From Streptococcus suis (GTDB lineage Bacteria; Bacillota; Bacilli; Lactobacillales; Streptococcaceae), in assembly GCA_024583055.1 (NCBI GenBank), contig CP102145.1:248001-312000 (forward strand): a DNA stretch of 64,000 bases, read 5' to 3'. This document shows positions 45,939-55,157 of the stretch, one piece after another. Position 1 is the first letter of the stretch, and every line of letters starts with the position of its first letter. Below the pieces are notes generated by a model. It was given only the letters and a program-made list of their open reading frames with translations, had not been told where the DNA came from and made no database searches. The position numbers and the translations under genes were made by a program.

Positions 45939-47267
45939 ATGCTAGGTAAGATTAAAAATCAAGGTAAAATCAGAAAGATTTTCAACAGAAAAACAGCTAC
46001 TGTAGCAGGTGGTTTGCTGGTAGCAAGTGTTGCAGGAATTCAATTGACGACTGCTGAGTTGCCGGCGAAAGAACAAGTTTACGGCCAACCTATTGAAAAA
46101 GTTCTACAAATCTATAAAGAGGCTGGATTTGAAAATATCAAGGAAAGTTTAAAAATTGCAGATTTAGAGTACGGAAAAATTGATGAAAGTAGTAAGGTAG
46201 AAGTTGTTCTTGTTGATGGCGAAGAATGGAAAGAAGGGACTGCCTCAAAAAATGTACCGATTTCCATATCTTATCATGCCCCGAAAGATGATGCGGTTGA
46301 ATTAAGCAATCTTTCCTATCCTGGAAATGTCACTGAGCTTGAAAAAGAGTTGACAGAGGCAGGGTTTGACAATATTGAGCTATCTTCTGTTATGTTGTTG
46401 GCAGATGGAAATAATGACAAGCACGATCAAGTAGAGAATTTGGAAATTGGTCTCTATTCCTATCAGAAAGGCTACTTTTATTCGACAAGTCTTCCTGTCA
46501 AAGTAACTTATTTTGATGCTAGCAAGGACAATTTGAAATTTCCACAGGATGCTTTGGAGACTAAAAATAAGGCAGATTTAGAAAAATCCCTGACTGAAGT
46601 CGGATTTACACAGGTAAAGTGGGATAAAATTGAAGAAAAGGACAAATCAAAACACGGGACCATCCGCGATATTACAGTAGATGGTGAGAAACTAAGACTA
46701 GATACCAAGCAAGATATTATCTTAAAAAAAGCAACGCCAATCGTCATCAGTTACTATGATTTTTCAAACTTTGCTGAAGTACCTAAGAATATTTCAAATG
46801 CAACAGTAGAAAAAAATAAGGAGTTATTTACTGCTGCGGGCTTCACTCAGATTTCCGAAGTTGCTACCGAAACAGATGATATCAGTAAAAATGGTCAGGT
46901 GAGCGTTATTGAAATAGATGGGAAGGCTTGGGATTCCCAGAAGGATACTGTTTATAAGAAAAATAGCAAGGTTGTCATCAAATACTGGAATGCTGAGAAG
47001 GCTATCGCAGAAAAGGCTCGTAAAGAGGAGGAAGAGCGCCAGGCGGCTGAGGCCAAACGAATTGCTGAGGAGCGAGCTGCAGCCCAGGCTCAAGCGGCGG
47101 CTCAATCACAAGGTCAAATCCATGGTTTTGCGCAAGCACCTGCGAGCAATGTTTACTATCCGAACTGTAAGGCAGCGAGAGCAGCAGGAGCAGCTCCGGT
47201 CTATCAAGGTCAACCTGGTTATGGAAGTCACCTAGACAGAGATGGCGACGGAATTGGTTGCGAGTAG
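45939..47267 (+). CDS. Secreted multi-repeat protein with C-terminal Excalibur domain
   Basis: 442 residues. A basic N-terminus and hydrophobic segment (about 22-40) suggest export. Four similar units of about 65-75 residues follow, each with an EAGFxxI/V-type helix and ending in a VxISYxx-like strand (starting near 50, 128, 209 and 286). A charged, alanine-rich coiled coil (350-395) leads to the Excalibur motif YYPNCKAARAAG...HLDRDGDGIGCE with DxDxDG calcium-binding pattern. No LPXTG. Probably a cell-envelope protein. Confidence 0.8.
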   Translation: MLGKIKNQGKIRKIFNRKTATVAGGLLVASVAGIQLTTAELPAKEQVYGQPIEKVLQIYKEAGFENIKESLKIADLEYGKIDESSKVEVVLVDGEEWKEGTASKNVPISISYHAPKDDAVELSNLSYPGNVTELEKELTEAGFDNIELSSVMLLADGNNDKHDQVENLEIGLYSYQKGYFYSTSLPVKVTYFDASKDNLKFPQDALETKNKADLEKSLTEVGFTQVKWDKIEEKDKSKHGTIRDITVDGEKLRLDTKQDIILKKATPIVISYYDFSNFAEVPKNISNATVEKNKELFTAAGFTQISEVATETDDISKNGQVSVIEIDGKAWDSQKDTVYKKNSKVVIKYWNAEKAIAEKARKEEEERQAAEAKRIAEERAAAQAQAAAQSQGQIHGFAQAPASNVYYPNCKAARAAGAAPVYQGQPGYGSHLDRDGDGIGCE

Positions 47268-47287
47268 ATAAAACAGGAGGGACTGTT

Positions 47288-47506
47288 TTGAAACCTGCAT
47301 ACCGCATCATCTTAGCTTTGTTACTAGGTATATTTACCCTTGATCTTGCAATGGCAGTGTTTCCAATCAGCACCATCATCGGACCCATCCTGGTAACCAT
47401 AACATTGTTTTCTGCTATTTACACCATCCTGGTTCTCTATAAATGGAAGCCCAAATGGGGTGAGATGCTATTAGAGTTGGTTTTAAATTTATTCATGTGG
47501 CCATGA
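47288..47506 (+). CDS. Small two-span membrane protein
   Basis: About 72 residues from TTG 47288, which has ACAGGAGGG at the right distance; the frame itself opens at 47258 inside the previous gene. Two hydrophobic segments (RIILALLLGIFTLDLAMAVF and IIGPILVTITLFSAIYTILVL). Family not recognised. It starts 20 bases after the Excalibur gene and may be co-transcribed. Confidence 0.55.
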   Translation: MKPAYRIILALLLGIFTLDLAMAVFPISTIIGPILVTITLFSAIYTILVLYKWKPKWGEMLLELVLNLFMWP

Positions 47507-47604
47507 TTTCCAAACAAGCTCAACTGGGCTTGTTTTTCTCTTTCCCATAATAGTGATTTTATGGTAGAATGGAGGGAGTGAAATTTTAGAACGGAAGAGG
47601 AAAA

Positions 47605-48174
47605 ATGGCTCAATTATACTATAAATACGGTACCATGAACTCTGGTAAGACCATTGAAATTCTCAAGGTAGCCCACAACTACGAGGAGCAGGGAAAACCC
47701 GTTGTCATTATGACTTCGGCACTGGATACCCGTGATGCTTTCGGAATCGTTTCTAGCCGAATTGGCATGAGAAGAGATGCGGTGGCCATTGACGACCAGA
47801 TGGATGTATTTGGTTATATTGAGAAAATGGACCCGCTTCCTTATTGTGTCCTCATCGACGAGGCTCAGTTTCTCCGACGTCATCACGTCTATGACCTGGC
47901 CCGTGTGGTAGACGAACTCGGTGTGCCAGTTATGGCCTTCGGTCTTAAAAATGATTTTAGAAATGAATTGTTTGAAGGCTCGAAACATTTGTTACTCTTG
48001 TCGGACAAGATTGAAGAAATCAAAACCATTTGCCAATATTGTTCTAAAAAAGCGACAATGGTTTTGAGAACGCAGGATGGCAAACCGACCTACGAGGGAG
48101 AGCAAATACAAATCGGAGGCAACGAAACCTATATCCCAGTTTGCCGCAAACATTATTTTTCGCCAGAAATTTAG
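47605..48174 (+). CDS. tdk: Thymidine kinase
   Basis: 189 residues, type II TK. P-loop GTMNSGKT near the start, VLIDEAQFL (Walker B), a zinc-binding site from CQYC and a later Cys/His pair (CRKH), and the substrate-site [10 protein letters not shown]. Salvages thymidine to dTMP. Precedes prfA, as in many streptococci, but here 288 bases of repeats separate them. Confidence 0.95.
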   Translation: MAQLYYKYGTMNSGKTIEILKVAHNYEEQGKPVVIMTSALDTRDAFGIVSSRIGMRRDAVAIDDQMDVFGYIEKMDPLPYCVLIDEAQFLRRHHVYDLARVVDELGVPVMAFGLKNDFRNELFEGSKHLLLLSDKIEEIKTICQYCSKKATMVLRTQDGKPTYEGEQIQIGGNETYIPVCRKHYFSPEI

Positions 48175-48231
48175 CCATTTTGAATCATAAAAAGAAATAT
48201 GGAATTACAAATCTGTCCATATTTAGAGATC

Positions 48232-48330
48232 GGAATGGAACACGCATATAAGATAACTAGAAGTGTGTTCCTTCCAAATTTTAAGAAAGGAACTGAATTC
48301 GGGCTACGAACTGTGCCTGTTTCTTGACCT
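48232..48330 (+). repeat. Degenerate repeat material upstream of prfA
   Basis: A hairpin GGAATGGAACAC / GTGTTCCTTCC (48232-48275, one bulged base), followed by GAAAGGAACTGAATTCGGG and CTACGAACTGTG, which copies the left edge of the palindromic family (compare GAAAGGAATCGAACACGCCC at 48341). It looks like a truncated or older copy in tandem with copy 3. Confidence 0.5.
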
Positions 48331-48349
48331 ACATATTACAGAAAGGAAT

Positions 48350-48454
48350 CGAACACGCCCTACAAGCTGTGTCAAAAAGATAATTTCTCCAAGTGTTTGT
48401 AACACTTGGCCGAAATTCCTATTTTGACTGTGCTTGTTTAACGGGCTTTGTATC
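48350..48454 (+). repeat. Covarying palindromic repeat element, copy 3 (before prfA)
   Basis: CGAACACG, CTGTGTCAAAAAGATAA, central hairpin, TTCCTATTTTGACTGTG, AACGGGCTTTGTATC. Arms: GCCC 48357-48360 with GGGC 48443-48446, ACAAGC with GCTTGT, GTCAAAA 48371-48377 with TTTTGAC 48422-48428, AATTTC with GAAATT, CCAAGTGTT 48389-48397 with AACACTTGG 48401-48409. The prfA ATG is 8 bases beyond its right edge; the only Shine-Dalgarno-like run, GAAAGGAA 48341-48348, is on the other side of the hairpin. Confidence 0.88.
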
Positions 48455-48462
48455 TTAATTTT

Positions 48463-49542
48463 ATGAACATCTACGATCAATTACAGGCGGTGGAAGATCG
48501 CTACGAGGAACTTGGTGAATTGTTGTCTGACCCTGATGTGGTCAGCGATACCAAGCGTTTTATGGAGTTGTCTAAGGAAGAAGCGGCAACTCGTGATACA
48601 GTAACAGCCTACCGCGAATACAAGACTGTACTTCAAAACATTATCGATGCAGAAGAAATGATTAAAGAATCTTCTGGCGATAGCGACTTGGAAGAAATGG
48701 CCAAGGAAGAACTCAAACAAGCCAAGGCTGACAAAGAAACCTATGAAGAGAAATTAAAAATCCTTCTCTTACCAAAAGACCCCAACGATGACAAGAACAT
48801 TATCTTGGAAATTCGTGGTGCAGCTGGTGGTGATGAGGCCGCACTTTTTGCTGGCGATTTGTTGACCATGTACCAAAAATACGCAGAAAGCCAAGGCTGG
48901 CGCTTTGAAGTAATGGAGGCCACTTACAACGGCGTCGGTGGTATCAAAGAAGTCGTGGCTATGGTTTCTGGTCAATCCGTTTATTCAAAACTCAAGTACG
49001 AGTCAGGTGCTCATCGGGTTCAACGGGTTCCTGTAACGGAAAGCCAAGGCCGTGTCCACACTTCGACAGCAACTGTCCTAATTATGCCAGAAGTAGAAGA
49101 AGTGGAATATGACATCGATCCAAAAGACCTTCGTGTCGACATTTACCATGCCTCTGGTGCTGGTGGTCAGAACGTCAACAAGGTGGCGACTGCCGTTCGT
49201 ATCGTTCACTTGCCGACCAACATTAAGGTCGAAATGCAGGAAGAGCGTACCCAGCAAAAGAACCGTGACAAGGCTATGAAAATCATCCGAGCGCGTGTGG
49301 CTGACCATTTTGCCCAAATTGCCCAAGACGAGCAAGATGCTGAGCGCAAGTCAACCATCGGCACTGGTGACCGTTCGGAGCGGATTCGTACTTACAACTT
49401 CCCACAAAACCGTGTGACCGACCACCGTATCGGTCTTACCCTGCAAAAACTGGACACCATTTTGTCTGGTAAGATGGATGAGGTTGTCGATGCCTTGGTA
49501 CTCTATGATCAAACGCAAAAACTGGAAGAGCTGAATAAGTAA
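48463..49542 (+). CDS. prfA: Peptide chain release factor 1
   Basis: 359 residues. The codon-recognition domain carries a PxT-like motif ([10 protein letters not shown] follows RVQ) and the catalytic loop [13 protein letters not shown] has the universal GGQ. Reads UAA and UAG stops. I chose ATG 48463 ([17 protein letters not shown]) over a TTG at 48448 inside the repeat. It overlaps prmC by one base, and PrmC methylates this GGQ glutamine, so pairing is functional. Confidence 0.97.
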   Translation: MNIYDQLQAVEDRYEELGELLSDPDVVSDTKRFMELSKEEAATRDTVTAYREYKTVLQNIIDAEEMIKESSGDSDLEEMAKEELKQAKADKETYEEKLKILLLPKDPNDDKNIILEIRGAAGGDEAALFAGDLLTMYQKYAESQGWRFEVMEATYNGVGGIKEVVAMVSGQSVYSKLKYESGAHRVQRVPVTESQGRVHTSTATVLIMPEVEEVEYDIDPKDLRVDIYHASGAGGQNVNKVATAVRIVHLPTNIKVEMQEERTQQKNRDKAMKIIRARVADHFAQIAQDEQDAERKSTIGTGDRSERIRTYNFPQNRVTDHRIGLTLQKLDTILSGKMDEVVDALVLYDQTQKLEELNK

Positions 49543-50375
49543 TGACATACGCCCAACTTTTTTCTGTCTATGAGGCAGAGCTTTTGGCAGTGGGAGAGGA
49601 GCCTGAGAGCCTCTCTTTTGTCTATCGAGGTCTGAAAAATCTTGATCTGACCGCCTTTGTCTTGCTACTTCGTCAAGAAGTGTCGGCTGAGGAGCGGGAC
49701 GTAATCGAGCAGATTTTTCAGCAGCTCAAAGCGCATCAGCCAGCTCAGTACATCCTTGGTTACGAGGACTTTCACGGATTGCGTTTCAAGGTGGACGAGC
49801 GGGTGCTCATTCCGAGACCGGAGACAGAGGAGTTGGTTGATTTGGTTTTGTCGGAAAATAGCAGAGCTAATTTACGAGTTTTGGACATTGGAGCTGGCAG
49901 CGGTGCTATTGCGGTTTCTCTTGCTCATGCTAGAGCAGATTGGGATGTAGTTGCAGTAGATATTTCACCCGACGCACTGACTTTAGCCCAGGAAAATGCT
50001 GAGCGCAACAAGGTTGACGTCCAGTTTATCCTGTCCGATTTGTTTGAAAATATTTCTGGAACCTTTGACATCATCGTCTCCAATCCGCCCTATATTTCAC
50101 CAGATGATAAGGCTGAGGTCGGGCTAAATGTCCTTGCATCAGAGCCACATGTAGCGCTCTTTGCAGAAGAAGATGGCTTGGCTATCTATCGAAATATCAT
50201 TGAGCAAGCTGGTCAATTTTTGACTAATAATGGAAAAATCTATTTTGAAATTGGCTACAAACAAGGGCAGCAGGTGTCTGATTTACTGCGTCAGCATTTC
50301 CCAGAAAAAAATGTCCGAGTACTGAAGGACCAATTTGGTCAGGATAGGAAGGTGGTTGCTGATGACAATAGATAA
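49542..50375 (+). CDS. prmC: Release factor glutamine methyltransferase
   Basis: 277 residues. SAM-binding VLDIGAGSGAIAVSLA and the catalytic NPPY motif (IIVSNPPYIS). Methylates the GGQ Gln of RF1 and RF2. ATG overlaps the last base of the prfA stop; the next gene starts inside its 3' end. Confidence 0.96.
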   Translation: MTYAQLFSVYEAELLAVGEEPESLSFVYRGLKNLDLTAFVLLLRQEVSAEERDVIEQIFQQLKAHQPAQYILGYEDFHGLRFKVDERVLIPRPETEELVDLVLSENSRANLRVLDIGAGSGAIAVSLAHARADWDVVAVDISPDALTLAQENAERNKVDVQFILSDLFENISGTFDIIVSNPPYISPDDKAEVGLNVLASEPHVALFAEEDGLAIYRNIIEQAGQFLTNNGKIYFEIGYKQGQQVSDLLRQHFPEKNVRVLKDQFGQDRKVVADDNR

Positions 50376-50964
50376 AATCCTAACAATCATTGAAAACGAC
50401 GGTGCGGTCATTATGCCGACGGAGACCGTCTACGGACTTTTTGCCAAGGCCCTGTCGGAAACCGCTGTTAATCATGTTTACGAGCTCAAGCAACGCCCGC
50501 GCGATAAGGCTATGAACCTAAATGTGTCAAACCTGAACGATATTCATTATTTTAGTCAAAATCCTCCCTTTTTTCTTGAAAAAGTGTATAATAGTTTTAT
50601 GCCCGGCCCCCTAACAATTATCCTAAAAGCGAACAATAATGTTCCTGTTTGGATAAATTCAGGTCTGGCAACTGTAGGTTTTCGGGTACCAAAGCACGAA
50701 AAAACCTTACAATTGATAAACATGATTGGCCCTCTCATTGGTCCATCTGCTAATTTATCAGGAAAAGAAAGCGGAAGATATTTCCAGGATATTCAGACCC
50801 AGTTTTCTCAAGATCTGGTTGGCTTTGAGGATGATCAAGCCCTGACTGGTGTAGATTCGACCATTTTGGACCTTTCTGGTCAGCAAGCACGAATTTTGCG
50901 TCAAGGTGCCATCACCAAGGAAGAAATTTTGGCTGCTATACCTGAAATTGAATTTGCAGATTGA
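50362..50964 (+). CDS. L-threonylcarbamoyladenylate synthase (Sua5/YrdC type)
   Basis: 200 residues with the YrdC fold: IMPTETVYGLFAKA, ELKQRPRDKAMNLNVS (nucleotide site, KxR-type), GPLTIILKA and IGPSANLSGKESG. Makes threonylcarbamoyl-AMP for t6A37 of tRNA. It lacks the extra C-terminal Sua5 domain, so it is the short TsaC type. ATG 50362 lies within prmC, overlapping by 14 bases; a longer frame to 50335 is unlikely. Confidence 0.9.
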   Translation: MTIDKILTIIENDGAVIMPTETVYGLFAKALSETAVNHVYELKQRPRDKAMNLNVSNLNDIHYFSQNPPFFLEKVYNSFMPGPLTIILKANNNVPVWINSGLATVGFRVPKHEKTLQLINMIGPLIGPSANLSGKESGRYFQDIQTQFSQDLVGFEDDQALTGVDSTILDLSGQQARILRQGAITKEEILAAIPEIEFAD

Positions 50965-50997
50965 CCCACGTCTAACCATAAAATAGGAGTATCATAG

Positions 50998-52254
50998 ATG
51001 ATTTTCGATTTAGTTGATTATAAAGAATTTGACAAAGAACTTTGGGATGCGATTAAGGACGAGGAAGATCGTCAGCAACACAATATTGAATTGATTGCCT
51101 CTGAAAATGTCGTTTCTAAGGCTGTTATGGCAGCTCAGGGATCTATTCTTACTAATAAATACGCGGAAGGCTACCCTGGTAAACGTTATTATGGTGGTAC
51201 AGAAGTAGTTGACGTGATTGAAAATCTTGCTATCGAGCGCGCTAAGGAAATTTTCGGCGCTAACTTTGCCAATGTACAACCGCATTCTGGTAGCCAGGCT
51301 AATGCTGCAGCCTATATGGCGCTCATCCAGCCAGGTGATACTGTTTTGGGTATGGATTTGTCAGCCGGTGGTCACCTGACCCACGGTTCTCCTGTCAACT
51401 TCTCAGGTAAGACTTACAATTTCGTAGCTTATGGTGTTGATAAGGAGACAGAAGTCTTGGACTACGATGCAATTTTGGCTCGTGCAAAAGAAGTCTCACC
51501 CAAATTGATTGTTGCAGGTGCATCTGCCTATTCTCGTACCATTGACTTTGAAAAATTCCGTGCAATTGCTGATGAAGTTGGTGCTTACTTGATGGTAGAT
51601 ATGGCTCATATCGCAGGTCTTGTTGCAGCTGGTCTTCATCCAAATCCAGTTCCACATGCACATATTGTTACCACAACCACTCATAAGACCCTTCGTGGCC
51701 CTCGTGGTGGCTTGATTTTGACCAACGACGAAGAATTGGCTAAGAAAATCAATTCTGCAGTTTTCCCAGGTATGCAGGGGGGTCCATTGGAGCACGTTAT
51801 TGCTGCTAAGGCTGTTGCCTTCAAGGAAAACTTGGACCCAGCCTTCAAAGACTACGCAAGCCAGATTATCAAAAACTGTCAGGCTATGGCAGATGTCTTC
51901 AAAGCTGACGAGAATTTCCGTGTTATTTCTGGTGGAACTGACAACCATGTCTTCTTGGTTGATGTGACCAAAGTCGTTGAAAACGGAAAAGTTGCCCAAA
52001 ACTTGCTGGATGAAGTAAGTATCACCCTTAACAAGAACTCTATTCCTTTTGAAACCCTGTCTCCATTTAAGACCTCTGGTATTCGTATCGGGACAGCGGC
52101 TGTGACAGCTCGTGGTTTCAAGGAAGAAGAGTGCCGCCAGGTAGCTAACTTCATCATTACAGCCTTGAAAAATGCTGAAAATGAAACTGTGTTGGAACAA
52201 GTCCGCCAAGATGTTCGCAGCTTGACAGACCGCTTTCCACTCTATGAAAATTAA
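50998..52254 (+). CDS. glyA: Serine hydroxymethyltransferase
   Basis: 418 residues, fold-type I PLP enzyme. The PLP lysine lies in [28 protein letters not shown] and the C-terminal [14 protein letters not shown] match GlyA. Converts serine and tetrahydrofolate to glycine and methylene-THF. Follows the YrdC-type gene by 33 bases, with a ribosome binding site TAGGAG. Confidence 0.97.
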   Translation: MIFDLVDYKEFDKELWDAIKDEEDRQQHNIELIASENVVSKAVMAAQGSILTNKYAEGYPGKRYYGGTEVVDVIENLAIERAKEIFGANFANVQPHSGSQANAAAYMALIQPGDTVLGMDLSAGGHLTHGSPVNFSGKTYNFVAYGVDKETEVLDYDAILARAKEVSPKLIVAGASAYSRTIDFEKFRAIADEVGAYLMVDMAHIAGLVAAGLHPNPVPHAHIVTTTTHKTLRGPRGGLILTNDEELAKKINSAVFPGMQGGPLEHVIAAKAVAFKENLDPAFKDYASQIIKNCQAMADVFKADENFRVISGGTDNHVFLVDVTKVVENGKVAQNLLDEVSITLNKNSIPFETLSPFKTSGIRIGTAAVTARGFKEEECRQVANFIITALKNAENETVLEQVRQDVRSLTDRFPLYEN

Positions 52255-52256
52255 AA

Positions 52257-53231
52257 ATGGATATATTTGTAAAACAAGCAATCATACATCAATTTAGTCC
52301 TGACGATACAGAGCTGGTCCTTGCCGACCAGCTTTTGACTGTCAGTCCTAAAATAGAAGAATATTTACGCAAAAAAATTGAACGTGTATTTTCAGACGAG
52401 GCCAAAACTGGCCAATTTGATTCGGAAAATCCCTTCCTAGAAAATCTGTCAGGTAATCTGATGGAAAATTCGGTCAAAATTGCCAATCTCTGGAAGGAAG
52501 AGTTTTCAATTTCTGAAAACCTTAAGACCAATGACTTGATTTTTGTGGCTTTTGAGAAAAATGGAATTGAACATTTTGGATTTTTGCGGATTTCCCTGCG
52601 TGAAAACCTGGCCCACGTTGGCTCGGAAAGCGACAGCCCGTTGAAGATTACCCAGAACAATCTGCCTGGTCCAGGCTCCGCACCTGACGAAGCCCTCATC
52701 ATCAACTTGCAGACCTACAAATACCACCTGATTGAGAAAAGAATCAAGCACAACGGAGCCTTTCTCAACTATTTTTCAGATAATCTTTTGCAAGTTACGC
52801 CAGCTCATTCTGCCAAAAAATCCATTAAGGCCCTTGAGCAGACCGCACAAAAAATTGCGGATAGTTTTCATCAGGGGGATTTCCAATTCCAGTCCAGGGT
52901 CAAGTCGGCTATCTATAATCATTTGGAAGAGGACAATGAGTTGTCGCCTGAGAAATTGGCCGACCAGCTTTTTGACAACAATCTCACAGCCCGCTTGAAT
53001 TTTGTCGACCAGCTGAAGGAAGTCATCCCAGACAAGGTTTCCTTTGATGAGATTGATGCCAGCCGTCAGCTCAAAAAATTTGAAAATCAGAAATTGTCCC
53101 TATCAAATGGCATCGAGCTGATTGTACCGAATTCAGTATATGAGGATGCAGAGTCGGTGGAGTTCATCCAAAATCCTAACGGAACCTACTCCATTTTGAT
53201 TAAAAACATCGAAGATATTAAGAGTAAATAA
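52257..53231 (+). CDS. Nucleoid-associated protein (NdpA/YejK-like)
   Basis: 324 residues, cytoplasmic, no membrane segment. IANLWKEEFSISENLKTNDLIFVAFEKNG and HFGFLRISLRENLAHV are typical of the 37-kDa nucleoid-associated family (NA37). Role in DNA binding is by family only. ATG two bases after the glyA stop, and the next gene begins right at its own stop, so glyA and the next two genes form a tight unit. Confidence 0.85.
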   Translation: MDIFVKQAIIHQFSPDDTELVLADQLLTVSPKIEEYLRKKIERVFSDEAKTGQFDSENPFLENLSGNLMENSVKIANLWKEEFSISENLKTNDLIFVAFEKNGIEHFGFLRISLRENLAHVGSESDSPLKITQNNLPGPGSAPDEALIINLQTYKYHLIEKRIKHNGAFLNYFSDNLLQVTPAHSAKKSIKALEQTAQKIADSFHQGDFQFQSRVKSAIYNHLEEDNELSPEKLADQLFDNNLTARLNFVDQLKEVIPDKVSFDEIDASRQLKKFENQKLSLSNGIELIVPNSVYEDAESVEFIQNPNGTYSILIKNIEDIKSK

Positions 53232-53831
53232 ATGAAAAAAATTACAAGAACGATTTTTCTTGTCGTCCTTGTTTTTCTTTGTTATCAATTGTACCAGACC
53301 TATCATGCGGTTGAGCAGGTCATGACTTTTCAGCCCTTGGTCCAAGAAGTCCTGGCTGAAAATGATACCGCAGCAAATGAAGAATTGGTACTGGCTATGA
53401 TTTATACAGAGACAAAGGGAAAACAGGTCGACGTTATGCAGTCCAGTGAATCTGCGACAGGCTACATTAATGCCATTACAGATAGCAAGGAGAGCATCCG
53501 CCAAGGTGTTATCTATCTCAGTCAGAATTTGCAGCTGGCAGGAGAACGTGGGGTGGATGTTTGGACGGCAGTTCAGGCCTACAATTTTGGGCAGACCTAT
53601 ATTGATTATGTGGCTGCAAATGGAGGTGAGAACTCCCTGGATTTGGCTGAGGAGTATTCCAAAACAGTAGTCGCACCAAGTTTGGGTAATACTAGTCTAG
53701 AAACTTATACCTACTGGCATCCACTTGCTCTTGTCAATGGCGGCAAGCTCTATGTCAACGGGGGCAATATGTACTATTCACGCCAGGTCCAATTTAACAT
53801 GTATCTGATGCGCTTTATCAATCTTTTTTAA
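53232..53831 (+). CDS. Lysozyme-like (transglycosylase-fold) exported protein
   Basis: 199 residues. A single N-terminal hydrophobic segment (about 5-22) then a lysozyme-like domain: ELVLAMIYTETKGKQVDVMQSSESATGY with Glu57 in the position of a catalytic acid, and VWTAVQAYNFGQTYIDYVA later. Resembles the streptococcal membrane-anchored lysozyme-like proteins acting on peptidoglycan. ATG at the base after the previous stop. Confidence 0.85.
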   Translation: MKKITRTIFLVVLVFLCYQLYQTYHAVEQVMTFQPLVQEVLAENDTAANEELVLAMIYTETKGKQVDVMQSSESATGYINAITDSKESIRQGVIYLSQNLQLAGERGVDVWTAVQAYNFGQTYIDYVAANGGENSLDLAEEYSKTVVAPSLGNTSLETYTYWHPLALVNGGKLYVNGGNMYYSRQVQFNMYLMRFINLF

Positions 53832-53883
53832 CCCTCCCTCTTAAAAAGTGTTATAATAGAAATATGAACGGAGGTGTGCCAAG

Positions 53884-54642
53884 ATGACAAGAACCTGTAT
53901 GATTACTGGTGCAAGTAGCGGAATTGGGAAGGCCATTGCATATGCCTTTGCCAAAAACGGTGATAATGTAGTTATTACTGGGCGCCGGAAGGAACAGCTA
54001 GAAACGATTAAAAAGGACTTGGAAACAAGTTATAGCATAAATGTGACTCTGGCTGTGTTTGATGTAACAAATGTAGAAGAAGTTATAGAGCAGTGCCAGC
54101 AGATTATGAAAGAAGTTGGACAGGTGGACGTCTTGGTCAACAATGCTGGTCTGGCTTTGGGACTGGATAAGTTCCAAGAATATGATTTGGCTGATATGTT
54201 GACTATGATTGATACCAATGTTCGTGGTCTGCTGACTGTGACCCGTCAGATTTTGCCACAAATGGTAGAAAACAATAATGGTCACATCATCAATATCGGC
54301 TCAACTGCTGGGATTTATGCCTATGCAGGTGCGGCTGTTTATGCTGCAACCAAGTCCGCTGTCAAGGTCTTGAGCGACGGTATCCGCATTGATACCATTG
54401 ATAAAAACATCAAGGTAACGACATTGCAACCAGGAATTGTGGAGACGGACTTCAGCCAGGTGCGTTTCCATGGAGACAAGGAGCGAGCAGCAACAGTTTA
54501 CCAAGGGATTGATGCACTTCAGGCAGAAGATATTGCTAACTGCACCATTTTTATAGCCAATCAACCAGCCCATGTGCAGATTTCAGATATGACGATCATG
54601 GCCACCAAACAAGCAACAGGATTTACAATTCACCGTGAGTAG
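53884..54642 (+). CDS. Short-chain dehydrogenase/reductase (YdfG-like)
   Basis: 252 residues. Rossmann motif TGASSGIGKAIA near the N-terminus, NNAG (about 88-91), catalytic Ser in INIGSTAG, and YAATKSA with the catalytic Tyr and Lys. RR after the second strand (TGRRKEQL) favours NADP. YdfG relatives oxidise serine and 3-hydroxy acids. A TATAAT lies about 30 bases before ATG 53884. Confidence 0.9.
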   Translation: MTRTCMITGASSGIGKAIAYAFAKNGDNVVITGRRKEQLETIKKDLETSYSINVTLAVFDVTNVEEVIEQCQQIMKEVGQVDVLVNNAGLALGLDKFQEYDLADMLTMIDTNVRGLLTVTRQILPQMVENNNGHIINIGSTAGIYAYAGAAVYAATKSAVKVLSDGIRIDTIDKNIKVTTLQPGIVETDFSQVRFHGDKERAATVYQGIDALQAEDIANCTIFIANQPAHVQISDMTIMATKQATGFTIHRE

Positions 54643-54653
54643 GAGGTCTTGCT

Positions 54654-55082
54654 ATGAGAAAGTTTGGAAGCAGTTTATCCATCTTACTTCTATCTGCCGT
54701 GTTCTTAGGTGCCTGCACCAATAAAACAAGAATAGGGCAGATAAGCACCAGCAGTTCCCCATCTAGCAGCAAGCAGACTAGTAGCTCTTCATCGACAAGG
54801 GCAAGTAGTTCAACTAGCACCACTAGCTCTGAGACCACAGAAGTTTCAGGAAAAGATCTTTCAGAATTAAACAGAGGGGTCCAACTAGAGAGCGGGCAGG
54901 ATACCATTGACTATGCCAAAATGATCTTAGGCGACAAGGATTGGATTGTCATTGAAGGAAATTATACTCGGACAGAGTCTATTCCCTACAATCTGCTACA
55001 AGGGAATGACGGTTCGCTCTACTGGGTCTACCAAGATGGCGAAATCTATGATAAAGACAACAAACTGGTCCACCAGCCATAA
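54654..55082 (+). CDS. Serine-rich lipoprotein
   Basis: 142 residues. Signal peptide with lipobox LGAC (Cys at 22), then a low-complexity Ser/Thr stretch (about 33-62) as wall spacer, then a compact domain of about 75 residues (SELNRGVQLESGQDTIDYAKMILGDKDW...). Processed by Lgt and LspA. Function unknown. GAGTAGGAGG gives the ribosome binding site. Confidence 0.82.
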   Translation: MRKFGSSLSILLLSAVFLGACTNKTRIGQISTSSSPSSSKQTSSSSSTRASSSTSTTSSETTEVSGKDLSELNRGVQLESGQDTIDYAKMILGDKDWIVIEGNYTRTESIPYNLLQGNDGSLYWVYQDGEIYDKDNKLVHQP

Positions 55083-55131
55083 GAAACAGGTGAAGATTTG
55101 AATGTCCTTTAGCTCTACAGGTAAATATTCT

Positions 55132-55157
55132 AAAACTGGGTTTCATGCCCAGTTTTT
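55132..55157. terminator. Terminator, bidirectional
   Basis: AAAACTGGG (55132-55140) pairs with CCCAGTTTT (55148-55156) between the lipoprotein and the convergent pseudogene. Confidence 0.8.
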
